Source: Chara braunii
Lineage: Eukaryota; Streptophyta; Charophyceae; Charales; Characeae
NCBI GenBank assembly: GCA_003427395.1
Contig: BFEA01000534.1
Coordinates: forward strand, 640,887 to 704,886
DNA: 64,000 nucleotides
Reading direction: 5' to 3'
Every line of letters begins with the position of its first letter. The first letter of the stretch is position 1. This document shows positions 52,850 to 63,749 of the stretch, piece after piece. Below the pieces are notes generated by a model. The model was given only the letters and a program-made list of their open reading frames with translations, ran no database searches and was not told where the DNA came from. Made by a program: the position numbers and the translations under genes.

Positions 52850-53400
52850 GCTACCTTCTCTACGGGAAGCGTTGCCGAAATTTTTACAAACCAAAGAGTT
52901 CGTCAAAATCTGACTTTCAAAGTTCAAATTTTTGTCTTAGTTTTTATATGGCTTAATAAAAATCTTGAAAACCTCATTTTCTATGGGAAATGCTGACCAA
53001 ATTTGTACTAATTCAGGGAGTTGGACTAAAGTTGAATTTGAAAAGTCGAGATTATTCAGGTTCAGTATCTGATTTTGTATAAATTTTCGAAAACTACTTC
53101 TCCTACAGGAAGTGTTGCCAAAATTTATACAAGTCTAAAATAGATTGTTAAATTTTGTCTTTATAGAACTCAAGTCTTATGTTTGAGTACATATATGAGT
53201 TAATATAAATCTAGGAAGTTTACTTCTCTTAAGGAGATGATGCCCAAATTTTTACTAATTCAGAAAGTTAAACAAAGTTTGACTTCCTAAGAGTTAGAGA
53301 TTATTTCAATTTTCATATTGGAGCTAGTATAAATTCTGAAAATACACTTTTCCTACGGGAAGCGCTGCCGAAAGTTTCTTAGTTTAAAGGATATAGATTA
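52850..53400 (+). repeat. ~125-bp tandem array, about five units
   Basis: Each unit has CTACGGGAAGCGTTGCCGAA or a close variant (TATGGGAAATGCTGACC, TACAGGAAGTGTTGCC, TAAGGAGATGATGCCC), then AATTTNTAC and a TTTGACTTT-like block. Confidence 0.8.
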
Positions 53401-54699
53401 TATTTTGACAGGTGGCAATTCTGACAATCCACCCTCCATAGGAGAGATGTTGTCTAAGGTCTACATTTCTTTAAACGCTGATTTAAAGGTAGACTTAGAC
53501 TTAATTAGCATAAGGATCTTGAGTGAGAATGTGCTATGGAGATTTATTCCCCATACGCTGACCGTTTAGCCTTGGGCATTGACATGTCATGTGTTACAGG
53601 TTCTCTTGATTGATTCAATTCAGGATTTGGACTAAATTCGCGTGGATCCCACGAGGATCATCTTCTGTTGTCACTTATAATAGGTCGGTTATCAGTTCGT
53701 CGGTTTACAACTCAACTCCAAACCACTCTTACCACTCAACCTGAAGACTTTAGCCTTGTGGTTTGAATTGTTTCATTTGGGTTTTCACCCAGGCTTTATT
53801 GAATGACCGTTTAACAAAGATACTGAGTGTTTTTATTTATGAAAGGTTGGACAAAGGTTGTGGTTTGTATGACTAAAGCAAGGTGTATAAGTGCAGAGAA
53901 TAGTTGAAGTTGAACATGTGTGGTGCATGAACTTTTGGTGAATCTTTGATGTGATTGCATGTATGTTTTGTAGTTTAGACTTTGAATTTGACTGTCTGCA
54001 ATCACACACATATATATGGCTAAGAGGAGTCTCACTATGATTGTGAGAAATGATCGTCTCATATTATATAACTCTTTTACATATGTACATACATATGCCT
54101 TGAGTATTTCACGTGGCCCATCGCGATCACTTATAAGGGTTCAACAAAGTATGCTTTGAGAGAAAAGGGAGATCCCCTTTTATCCTTTGTTTTTTTAAGT
54201 TTTTATGGTTGGAAGTTGTAGTCCGTGACAACTATCAAAGTTAAACCCCTTGATCTCTCTCCAGGCCCTGGACGATGGATTTTGCCTTCAAGGCCTCGAA
54301 AGACGACTGCCATCACATGTATGAACCTATGTACCACCCACTCTCCACAGGGTGCGAAAAAGGAAGTGGTTCTAAACCGCTTTGGCGGTTGTCTAGCGTC
54401 GAGAGATTAATCCATTAAGGCGAGTGTCAGCTGACACTTGAGTGTCGAATGCGACCCTTGAGATTGACGAGGACCACATGATTATGGGTACTATATAGTA
54501 CTTTATCATTGCAACTGCTTGCATTGCTAGTCGATATGAGAAGGTCTAACGACCGTGAGGTTTTATAGTAAGTTTCGCACATATCTATTAACCGATTTCT
54601 GGATCAGAAGGTTATGGGTTGAACACTAAAGGAATTAGGAGTGTTGTTGTATTGTTTGGGTGTTTTTTTAATTCTATGTTTTAAAGCGTGGTGTAACGC

Positions 54700-55121
54700 G
54701 TGGTGAGTGAGATGCGTCATACTAGTAGTTAACCAACGACGAGTCGCGCTTGGGACTTTAGCCCCCCAATGCATCGGTTCGCATGTGAGTCCGATAGAGG
54801 CGTGGGACCACTCGTACCCCTTATGCTACAACGTACGAGAAATGCCCTCGACTGACTCACCTCTGCAACTGATTAGATTTCGTGTTGTGAACTGATAGCT
54901 CGGTGGGGATACGCCCACAGAAGGGAGGTGACAACTCTCACGGGTGGAGGTAAGTTGTACCTCTCGTACGCCCTATCATGTCGTAGGGGATCGCGAGAGG
55001 TATGGCTGACGCACTCGGCCGAAGCGGCTGTGGAAACTTCATTTAAGTATCGCGAGTAGACAAACTCCTGAGTGACACGGTCGGGAGGGTTCCGCCTTGC
55101 GTGGGACCGACGCGCTCGACA
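54700..55121 (+). repeat. LTR 3-prime part, copy 1 (solo or 3-prime LTR)
   Basis: Collinear with 61440-61844: CGTACCCCTTATGCTACAAC + GTACGAGAAATGCCCTCGAC, ACCTCTGCAACTGATTAG, GGGGATACGCCC, GGTAAGTTGTACCTC, GTATGGCTGACGCACT and GTGGGACCGACGCGCTCGACA. Downstream of the CA end there is no primer-binding site, so this is not a 5-prime LTR. It occupies the centre of the giant inverted repeat. Confidence 0.75.
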
Positions 55122-57184
55122 ACGCGCACAAACATTTAGTAATTTTGGTACGGTATTCCTTCCATATCGCAAAGTTTATTGTGATATAACCCATAACCTT
55201 TAAGTTTGATAAACAACAATCATCCTCCACGTGAGCGCAAATGCACATGATAATGCGTCAACCTATAATTATCTTATTGTGCATACTATAAACATAGCCT
55301 GACATGAACCATATAGATGTGTACATAAAAGCAAAAAACACTAAATTTAGGATCCACTCGCACGTATACAATCTAGTATTATGACGATGTTTTATTCGTC
55401 ATATAAATGCATGGTCTGTTGTGGATTTGAAGGTTGCATGTGACACACAAGTGTCGGATCAAGAATGTCTTGAGTTTCTTTTTTCCTTATGATTTTGAAA
55501 GGTCAAATGATCTTCAAAAACTTCAGTAGTTTAACTTTTTAGGTGACCTTAACTTTCACCGGTAGTGCCATTGACATACGTAAATGAAATTAACTTTCAT
55601 TGTTGTCGTGCACTTTAACGTCAAACGAGAGAACTTAATAAGCATACATAAGGGGGTCTCTTTTTCTCTTATCCCAACTCGCTTAACCCTCATAGATGGT
55701 CAATCAAGTCGCATGACCACACACAAAGTATAACCATTGAGGGTCATTAGACATGAGGCGATCGTACTCATAATCACAATGTCTGCCTTCCAATATGCAA
55801 GTGATCACAGACAAAGTCAAATGTAAAATTCAAATTTCAAACATATATGCAGTCACACAAAATTTTGACTTCTTACAGATCATGTACTAAATGGGGTCAA
55901 CTTTTACCGCTCTCTACACTCACACCCCTTACCTTATCCATATAACCCCAAAACTTTGTCCTACCTTCCTCGAAATAAAACACTCATTCATTTTTCAAAT
56001 GACCATTTAAATAAAATATAGATAAAACCCAATGGAATAATCAATCCACGGAGGGTTAATGCATTAGGTTGAATAGCGAAAGTGAAGCAAAGTTGGGTTG
56101 TAAATCGACCTATTATCAAATGATAATAAAAATAAGTGATCCTTGAAGGATAAAATTATAAATAGTCAAGTCGTTAGTCAAATCGAAAAAGAGGGACTTG
56201 CAACACAACACACACCAATACCCAAGCTACATTTAAGCGTATGGAGGATAAACCCCATATTATAATTTATCCTAACTCAATTTAAACTAATCTTAACTCA
56301 TCTTTAGTCACCACAAGGAATTAGTGAAAATTTCGACAATATATCTCCTAAATAGGGTGAATTGCCAAATTTTTAATTAAAAAATAATAAATCGAACTCC
56401 TTACATTCAATAACATTTTGTCAACACTTCTCGTAGAGAAAGTAAATTCTCAATTTTTTTATAAGGCTAAATATGAAAATTAAAATAAGACTTTGACTTT
56501 ACAAAGTGAACATTCCCCAACTCTCTGAATTAACAAATATTTCATTAACACTCTCTCTAGAGAAGTAAGCTGATAAGATTTTTACTAAGTCAGATAAAAT
56601 GTTAAAACAAACTTTGACTCTGTAAGGACAAAATTTGACCAACTCCTATTTTTCCAGCACATGAAAAAAATTAAAAACAACCACCTACTGAGATACTGAC
56701 TCGAAGCAACTCGAAAACCGACGTATACAATCAAGATAAGTACCTTCACAAAATCTCTCAAGTTGTTTTCACATAGTTGTTAGTTGATCCCTCTGATGAT
56801 TAACCCTTTATCCCAACCTTATATATGACATAGAGTTAGATTATTCATATTAAAAACAATGCCTAACATTGCCTTAGTTATACACAAACTTGTTACACAA
56901 CTATTTCTTTCGTCCTTGAGCATATGACTAAACCATTCATCTTATAAATATTGTTTAATCAGCGATTAACTCTTTAATAAAAAGTTTTAAGTATTTCTTT
57001 GTACTTTATTTTCAATGTGGGAGTATGTCTGAACCATTCGTCTTATAAATAATGCTCAGTCTGCCAAACTTACCTTCAATTGTATTCTTAGTTACTAATT
57101 TTTTATTAGTGTTAAGACTATAGTCAAACCATTCATCATAGAAACAACGTCTAGCTGGACCTGCTCATAAATATATATCTGTGT

Positions 57185-57525
57185 AGCACATCGAATATTT
57201 TCGGAACTTTTTCGAACGTCCCAACATGTTTGGGTGTTCGGCAGAACGCCACCCGAACGTGTTCGGCCGAACATATTAAAACAAATATATATTTTTTTTA
57301 GTTTTTTATTTTTAACTCGAGTTTGGTTATGAATTTGACCATACCTCAAAGGCAAAAGTTGTTTGTATTATTATTTTACATAACATATATGTTTTTAAGA
57401 TTTTTTGGAGAACGCTTGCTTTTTTTTAAATATTTTTATGTTCGCCTTCGGAGAGTTTCGACGCTCGTTCGCGTTCGGTCCCGAACGTTCGGGTTTGGTC
57501 ACCGAACCCGAACACGATGCTACAA
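57185..57525. mobile_element. Possible foldback insertion with GTTCGG-rich ends
   Basis: Two clusters, GTTCGGCAGAACGCCACCCG (57237) and GAACGTTCGGGTTTGGTCAC (57482), are inversely related. GAACATATTAAAA and its counterpart TTTTTATGTTCG are on the inner sides. Ends not delimited. Confidence 0.4.
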
Positions 57526-57528
57526 AGA

Positions 57529-57625
57529 TACATATATATATATATAAAATATAATATAATATATAATGTATATAATACATATATAATATATATCATATAT
57601 ATAAATATATAATATAATATTTGTA
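57529..57625. repeat. (TA)-rich low-complexity run
   Basis: About 95 nt made almost only of A and T, mostly TATA. Confidence 0.95.
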
Positions 57626-58120
57626 TGATATAGTAAATATTAAAAGTTTTATCCTTTGTTTATATTAGGTGCATCGCTTCAGACTAAGTTAATCATCTTA
57701 GGAACATTACTTATTTATTGGCCTAAATCTCCTTCATAAAAAACATTCAAATAATTAAGTTCTTCATCTTAGAAACAATGTTGAATTATTTTTATCAGTA
57801 ACACAAAAAATCAAGGATCTCGTAGTCATTCGTCTTAAAAACAGTGTCAAAAGTCCATTAAAAAATCACCCATAATAAAACAAGCGGCCAGACCAATCAT
57901 CTTAGAAACATTGTCCGACCTTTAAAAACCATTAAGTCAAATCCCAAAGAAACAACAATCAGACTATTCATCTTGAAAACAATGTCTGGTTATGATGAAA
58001 ACACGTAAAAAAAAAACAAAGCAACTAAGTCATTCATCTTAAAAACAATACACGATCCTTTAGAAAACAAAAATAAACATAGCAGTCAGACCGTTCATCT
58101 TAAAAATAATGTATGATTCT

Positions 58121-59759
58121 TTTGATGACCGAGTTAGTCGAAAGTGAAACCACCTTCCTCCCATCTTCCCTCAATTTATTCCCCTTTGTCTGACTTCGAA
58201 TAGATAAGTTTGAAATTCACACTTTTTTTTTTTGTAACTAAGTTCTAAATGAAAGCGAAAATAAGGACTCATATATATCACTCGATCAAACTAGAAAGCT
58301 GTACAATTGAGGGGGGAAAATACATTCACACATTCAATAGATGAGGTTCAATCCAAATTCCCTGCCTTAATCGGTGGGGCAAACCTCCGCAAAGACCTTA
58401 GCACGGATTACGGGTTGCAATCATGCCTGTCGCTTTTCTCTCGGAACTAAGTCAGACTAAATTTAGAGTAAGAAGGGTTGAATTCGATGTCATTTAGTCT
58501 CTGAAGTCATGAGAAAGGTGCTTTATACTTGCAGAGGAATGTCTTGATATCTTCTTTCATAAGGACTCTCACAATGGTGGCTAAAACGCAAAGACCACAG
58601 TCAACCTATGGTTTAGAAGGAGTAGTGACATTGCAAAATACCAGAAAGTCAAAATAGCTCACTAGTCAAGTGTCAACCATCGTCTAATTCATGACATGTC
58701 GACCATCTCGACGGAATTGCAACTATGCATCTTTAAAGGGCTGTGTTCGAATAAAACACACCACCTATGCTCCATTAGAATATAGGATGTAACAACCCAC
58801 ACAGACCAGCGGTCGCAGCAACAAAAGTTCATCGGTGTTGAAATAGCAGCTACCCCAACTGAAACCACAACACATACGTTACAAAGACGCAACATAGCGG
58901 CAACCTACCCGTGGCACAACCGATAGCAACAACTCATCGACCCAGGACACTTATATCAACAGGCGCTGCTTATATAACACAATCACACAACAGTTAAAAA
59001 ATTCGGCTTTCCTAACCGGCTACTATCCCAAACGACTTAACTGTTAAACCTTTCCAAGGTCGTTGGCGGTATTTTATTTCGACTAAACATGGTCAACTTA
59101 AGTAGTCAACGCACCTCACATAATTTGAACCAGAACTCTGTCTTTCAGTAAGTCAACAAAATTGACCTCTGACTACTACGTCGATCGTAATTTCACTAGT
59201 TTAATCACGAGCAGTCAGTGCGCGAGTGATGCTTAATCAAAATTTTAAACCTTTCTCTAGATCGTGTTGTTGAGCGTGGTCGTTAATTGCGACATCAACT
59301 CACTAAATACACTGATATATGTCTAAAACCACGCGTGCCCCTAAAGTACACGCTCATACACTCTCGCATCTGACCATATGAGCGCTATCCAGTCCGTCTT
59401 CTGAGAGTTGGTTGCGATGTTGTACCAAATAGCCTACAAGGGTATTTGGCGTGTTTTTTGCAATTCACACAAGTGCAGCCTCGTCCGCTTGACGATGCGT
59501 GTGCGAGAGGAAGTTAGGTCATCGCCCGGGTGAGAGGAGTGTGCGGGGTATTGACAGCGAGGCGCAACCATGAGCGGCCTGGGGGTGCACGACATCGCAG
59601 GCCAGTGGGACGCGCGACCCCTCGTCTCCTTACATTTTTCACATATCTTCACGTTTATCCTTATTTTATTATATTTTTATTTATTTTTTCCTTACTTTTA
59701 TTGATGCCTTTGACTCATTGATCGGTTCCGAGGTCGACGTTGGGACCGACGAGTTTGGC
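58121..59759. other. Interval without recognised genes
   Basis: AT-rich to about 58.3 kb, then mixed. A third TACAAGGGTAT word (59435) sits inside a CCAAATA...TATTTGG hairpin. No protein block recognised. Confidence 0.5.
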
Positions 59760-60400
59760 TCAGTTGCTACATCATTGGACATGGGTGGCCGTCGCGGCAG
59801 TTGAGGACCTCGATCACGTGCCACTTTCGACGGGTCCGCTTGGGTTCCCGAGTATTTTTTATGCTGACACAATTCCTCTATCCGGCCGTTGTCTGACACC
59901 GTTTTGAAACTCGGACCCGGGAATTTAAGTCCAACGTTGATGCATGTCGATGGGGGAGAAGCCCACGAGGCGGGAGGGACCAGGGTCTCATGGGCCCTTC
60001 TGCGGAGCAACATTCGTCCCCTGTAGCCCGTTGTGAAATGATTTTGTGTGAGCTCCTTCGGGTCGGAGGGAGGCATTCAGTGGCCCAGGGGCACAGTGTA
60101 GCAAGGTTGTTGTAGCAACTGCCCCCACGGAACCCCTCTCCACTCCAGGCTTCAAATTCTTATTTGAACATTTACTACTACCTCCAAGATCTGCACAGGG
60201 ACCCGCTGTGGCGTTACAGCATGCCTTGGGCCCTCCCACCGGTTGCAACGTCGGAGCTGCGAGCTGCAGCACCACCGGCTTCGAGGATGATCGATTTGGC
60301 AGGTGAACTGATACACACTCCTAGCTGATTTCAGCTTTCATGACCACCGACCCGCTACCCGGCCTGTATCGAGTAAGACCCATGCGGTGTACGGGTGAGT
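59760..60400 (+). repeat. Paralogous repeat B (LTR-retroelement fragment)
   Basis: Collinear with 48120-48730. It lies upstream of the LTR with a primer-binding site, so both copies may be parts of the same long-LTR family. Confidence 0.75.
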
Positions 60401-60529
60401 GTGCAGTTTAGCGCAGATGGGAGGCAGCGACTTAGCACAGGAAAGTAGTGACGGATGCAGAAAAGTAGTGACGGGTAGTAGGAGGGAAAATGAACCTGGC
60501 GCGAATTCGCCCCGGATGCATTCGAAGTT

Positions 60530-61030
60530 TGTGATCGAGGAGACGGGAAAAATGAGAGGGTATGGCGAAGTTGAAGACTTTGTAGCTCACCCGTTTCTTA
60601 ACAAAATCGGGCGGGCCAAAGTGTTAGTCAGGATCTTAGGGGTCGGCGAATGGGATTATGAAGTTAGTTTTGGAAGAGAGTCAGTAGGAAGGGAGATTAG
60701 TAGAGAAATGTGTGTGTGGAGATGGCGGGGAATGAGGAGGAAGAATGATTTCTCACCCGTTTCTCGATGAAATCAGGCGAGCAGAGAGGGGATTTTGGGG
60801 TTTGTGGCCAAGGCGAGAGCAATGGCCAAGTTAGTTTTGGTGTTAAATTAATAGAATAAGTGGTAACAGAGAAAAGCGGTGCGCGGTGATGTTGAAAGAA
60901 GGAGGGAAAGTGGGGGTCAAAAGTGTGTATCTCGCTCGCTCTTCTACAAAATCGAGCGAGGCAAGGAGAGAATCCGAGGCAAGGAGTTAATCCAAGGCTT
61001 TGGACAACTGCGAATCTGATGGTAGTGTCA
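60530..61030 (+). repeat. ~175-bp degenerate tandem repeat, three units
   Basis: (C)ACCCGTTTCTTAACAAAATCG + GGCGGGC, CACCCGTTTCTCGATGAAAT + CAGGCGAGC and GCTCTTCTACAAAATCGAGC + GAGGC recur at about 60587, 60749 and 60938, each followed by GAGAG/GTTAGT-rich DNA. A further related word is at 49355. Confidence 0.65.
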
Positions 61031-61252
61031 TAATTGGTGTTAGGGGGAAAGTTTTAATGATACGAAAATTGAGGGCTGTGTGTCAGAGGAAAGCTTGGAT
61101 ATGGCGGCGTGTCTTCCTGTGTACCTGCGAAAGATTCATTTTTCATTTGTATATTTAACAATAATTTCGTCAAACCGGACATATTTTATTTTTTGAACGA
61201 AATTAAAACCTCATAAATTGGCTCGATTTAGGTGGAAATCTTAAACTCTTGA

Positions 61253-61345
61253 GGGTCCGGCGTCCTTAACACGTCGGACCCCTTGGATGTACCTGGACTT
61301 AGTTGGAGTCCAGGGGGTAAGGCGTTCTGAAAACGCCGTACCCCC
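61253..61345. repeat. Twin hairpins in a ~60-70-bp duplication
   Basis: Hairpin 1 is GGGTCCG...CGGACCC (61253-61281). Hairpin 2 is GGGGGTAAGGCGTT-CTGA-AAACGCCGTACCCCC with one mismatch (61313-61345). Each is followed by CCTTGG.TGTA.CTGGAC.TAG, so the pair arose by duplication while the stem bases changed on both sides. Confidence 0.85.
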
Positions 61346-61439
61346 TTGGTTGTATCTGGACCTAGCTTGCATCCCACCTAGACGCATTCGATGTATATTT
61401 TCATATCCTAGCGGAAGATTCATTCGATTTGCTTATCCC

Positions 61440-61844
61440 ACCTAGTGGGCCCACCTAGTGGGAGAAGCGTGAGGTCAGTCGCAGGGGTTGGAGACTTACC
61501 TGCTGACTATTGTGTTCGAGTGAGACCGCACGTACCCCCTATACTACAGTGTACGAGAAACGCCTTCGACCGGGTTACCTCTGCAATTGCAACTGATCAG
61601 CCTTCGCATGTGGTTTGGCAGCCCGGCGGGGATACGTCCGTTCAAGGGTGGTAACAGCCCCTTGGGCAAAGGTAAGTTGTACCTCGCATGGCCTTATCCT
61701 GTTGTAGGGCTTCGCAAAAGTATGGCAGACGCACTTGTCCGGAGCGGCGATGGAAGCTCCATTGCACCTCAATAAAGGATAAAGATCTGCCCGAAATCCT
61801 TCGCGACGCGGCCAGGTCCCCCTGTGGGACCGATGCGCTCAACA
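61440..61844 (+). mobile_element. 5-prime LTR, 3-prime part (copy 2)
   Basis: Shares about 400 bp with 54700-55121 and ends in CA two bases before a tRNA-Asp primer-binding site. Its 5-prime limit is unknown. TAGCGGAAGATTCATTCG at 61411 and a similar word at 61125 suggest it extends well upstream, so the family may have long LTRs as in Athila/Tat Ty3 elements. Confidence 0.75.
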
Positions 61845-61846
61845 TG

Positions 61847-61866
61847 TGGCGCCGTTGCTGGGGATC
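61847..61866 (+). other. Retrotransposon primer-binding site for tRNA-Asp
   Basis: TGGCGCCGTTGCTGGGGATC is complementary to the 3-prime end of plant tRNA-Asp(GTC), including CCA, with one mismatch. This site is typical of Athila and related Ty3/gypsy elements. It marks the start of an internal region, but no gag follows within the window. Confidence 0.85.
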
Positions 61867-62224
61867 TTGGCTGCCTACTGACGTCCTTAATTAAACGAAC
61901 CCAAGTTATTGGGAGACTGATGACCAAGGCAAAACGATAATATTTGAGTGTCTTTTTGGTGATGATGATTATAAACTTGCGCGATATGATTGGAAGAGGA
62001 AGTGTTGGGTTATACACTTACGTGCTCTCATGCATATAAATAGCAGGCATGGGAGGACCGGTGTCATTCGGTTGGACTGGATGGCAATCTGCAGGCCTGG
62101 GAGGACAAGGCCTTAAGACTGTGTTTTCAGTGAGTATGTCTATGGGTTGGGAAAGTCCTTCACAGGGCTTGTCATATCTCCGCTCGATAGAAACACAAGT
62201 GAGACTTGAATTGAGTGCCCGAAG
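61867..62224. other. Leader or nested-insertion interval
   Basis: No gag-like block. The boundary between LTR-element leader and the RT element must lie here or the RT belongs to the same composite. Confidence 0.4.
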
Positions 62225-63496
62225 TTGTATGGGTCGGGGCTCAATAAAATGTTTGTTGAGAATTTTAACTACGATGTGGTGAATAAGCCCATTGAGAAAG
62301 TAATGGATGAGATGCGAGAACAATACTATTATAAGGGCATATTTGACAAGGTGGCACGATTGGATCGAAAAGGCAGTTTGCAACACGCTTATATTATTTC
62401 CAAGGAAAAAAACAAGTTAAAAAAGTGCCCCATTGTACCATCGTTTGCTAGTCCCTACCGGTCTGCTTTTGGTATCCTCTCTACAACACGACATACACTG
62501 ATCAAAAGGGTACGAACCCCGCATTTTAACCTGCGGACTATCAGTGAGTTGAAGGGGGAAGTGAGCAAAATCAATAAGCGAGGTAGCAGATTGGGTGCAG
62601 GGGAATTTGGGTTTGGGGCTAGGATATACGATAAAAAGGAGATGTTTAAACAACTGCCCCATTGTGAGATCTGCCAAGCAGCCCAGTGGATAGTGGATTT
62701 TTTTCACCAATATGGGATTCGGTGGATAAGGATTAATAGTTGAAAGAAAAATGCGACGTTTGGGAAGTTGAACGGGAGTCAGGATGGACGTCCATTCGTC
62801 TCAGTAAGTTTTGTGGGTTAACTGAGTACTAGTTGAAGAACACCTTCTTCTTAATTTTCGGGCTCTTTCTGCGACAAAGGAACGAGATTCCTATGGGGGG
62901 GAGGGCTAGCCCTTTATTGGCATACGCTATGTGTATGCGTGCGGAGTACCAGTTTTTAAGCTCCCTTGGGGCTGATACCAAATATATTATGGGAAAGCGA
63001 TACATTGACGATTTGTTAATTGTATCATTTTTCAAGAAAGCAGAGCCTGAAGGGCGTAAGCAAACAAGTGAACGCCTGAATATCATCTCGAACCGCTACC
63101 CGGAAGGATTGTTGTTCGAACAGACAGATGACAGTAATGAAATTCTTGATTTTTTGAAAACAAAACTGATCGTTGCTGATGAGTCCACGATCCTTATGTC
63201 TCACAAGTTTAAGAATGCTAAGACAATCTGGAGCAGCGAACCGCTAAAATTCAGAACATTTAAGGATTTGTTATCTTTCGGCCCACGCATGACTCGCCAC
63301 GATTGCAAATATGATACTGAGAATCTATGACAATTCAAATGACATTGGAATTACCGTACTGAACATCCTCACGCTAGTAGAGGAGATGTGTAAGTCAAAC
63401 TACCCATGCACGGTGGTTCTCGCTAGGCTCCGATTGATGACTCGCCACAAGCAGGAAACGTTTTGGGAAACGATGAACGGGATTGTGGACAACTAG
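62225..63496 (+). pseudogene. Broken reverse transcriptase of unclassified (non-LTR/Penelope-like?) type
   Basis: Three blocks in RT order. (1) 62225-62740: YIISKEKNK...CPIVPSF, resembling the RT fingers K-x-K...PIV region. (2) 62743-63327, another frame with a TAG at 62830: LKNTFFLIFG, RQRNEIPMGGRASPLLA (palm motif-B-like) and KRYIDDLLIVSFF, with the catalytic YIDD. (3) 63311-63493, back in frame 1 of the first block: LNILTLVEEMCKSNYPCTVV and FWETMNGIV, like an RT thumb. So there are at least two frame changes plus stops: a dead copy. The motif-A aspartate was not identified with confidence. No endonuclease, RNase H or integrase block was seen. LTR-type RTs normally have YxDD but not PMGG..SP.LA; Penelope/non-LTR RTs have PMGS-like strings. 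Confidence 0.75.
62833..63330 (+). pseudogene. RT palm block with IPMGG..SP and YIDD
   Basis: The best-preserved piece: 165 open codons. IPMGGRASPLLAYAMCMRAE lies at about residues 20-39, RYIDDLLIV about 56-64, and FEQTDDSNEILDFLKTKLIV about 94-113, the last like the RT post-palm strand (primer grip region). The order and spacing are RT-like. Confidence 0.75.
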
Positions 63497-63749
63497 CTCC
63501 AGAAAAATGGAGCGCAACCATGATGCTGTGTGTGGCTCGTAAGACCGCAGAGGCAGAGTAAGTATCGTATGCGCACGCTTATACTTCAGTAAAATTGTCG
63601 GGTAGGTTAAGTTCCGCGGTGCGGGGTAGAAGCATGAGATTTCGTCGGGTAAACGGATCTTTGATGCTTGTCGGTTTTGTTTCGGAACCTAGATGCAGAC
63701 AGGGGTTACTGGCGAACACGTCGTGTCAGCATATGGACTGAAAAATAAA
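63497..63749. other. RT element 3-prime flank
   Basis: No gene recognised. No poly-A tail directly follows the RT; the A-rich tract at 63947-63980 lies beyond a MITE-like insertion. Confidence 0.4.

Larger units (their letters stand above)
51780..54470 (+). repeat. Giant inverted repeat, left arm (~2.7 kb, diverged)
   Basis: Reads in order: spaced CCATAAGTTTGGATG words (51.79-52.54 kb), a ~125-bp tandem array (52.85-53.4 kb), AATAGGTCG...TTTACAACTCAACT...TTCATTTGGGTTTT (53.69-53.78 kb), TGATTGCATGTATGTTTTGTA (53.95 kb), GGGTTCAAC...GAGAGAAAAGGGAGATCCCC (54.14 kb) and ACACTTGAGTGTCGAATGCG (54.43 kb). Every block has an inverted counterpart in 55.43-58.12 kb. No coding capacity seen. Confidence 0.85.
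55430..58120 (-). repeat. Giant inverted repeat, right arm
   Basis: Reverse-complement counterpart of 51780-54470. Order (reading leftwards): GACCATTCATCTTA words, a tandem array with TCTCGTAGAGAAAGTAA (56.33-56.65 kb), CCTATTATCAAATGATAATA (56.11 kb), ATGCAGTCACACAAAATTTTG (55.85 kb) and GGGGGTCTCTTTTTCTC (55.65 kb). It is AT-rich and interrupted by a TA run and a foldback insertion. Confidence 0.85.

Noticed and set aside
59681-60076. 131-codon minus-strand frame
   Set aside because: Antisense to a dispersed LTR-type repeat; its counterpart near 48.1-48.4 kb does not preserve the frame.
62225-63496. Intact reverse-transcriptase gene
   Set aside because: Two frame changes and in-frame stops separate the recognised blocks.
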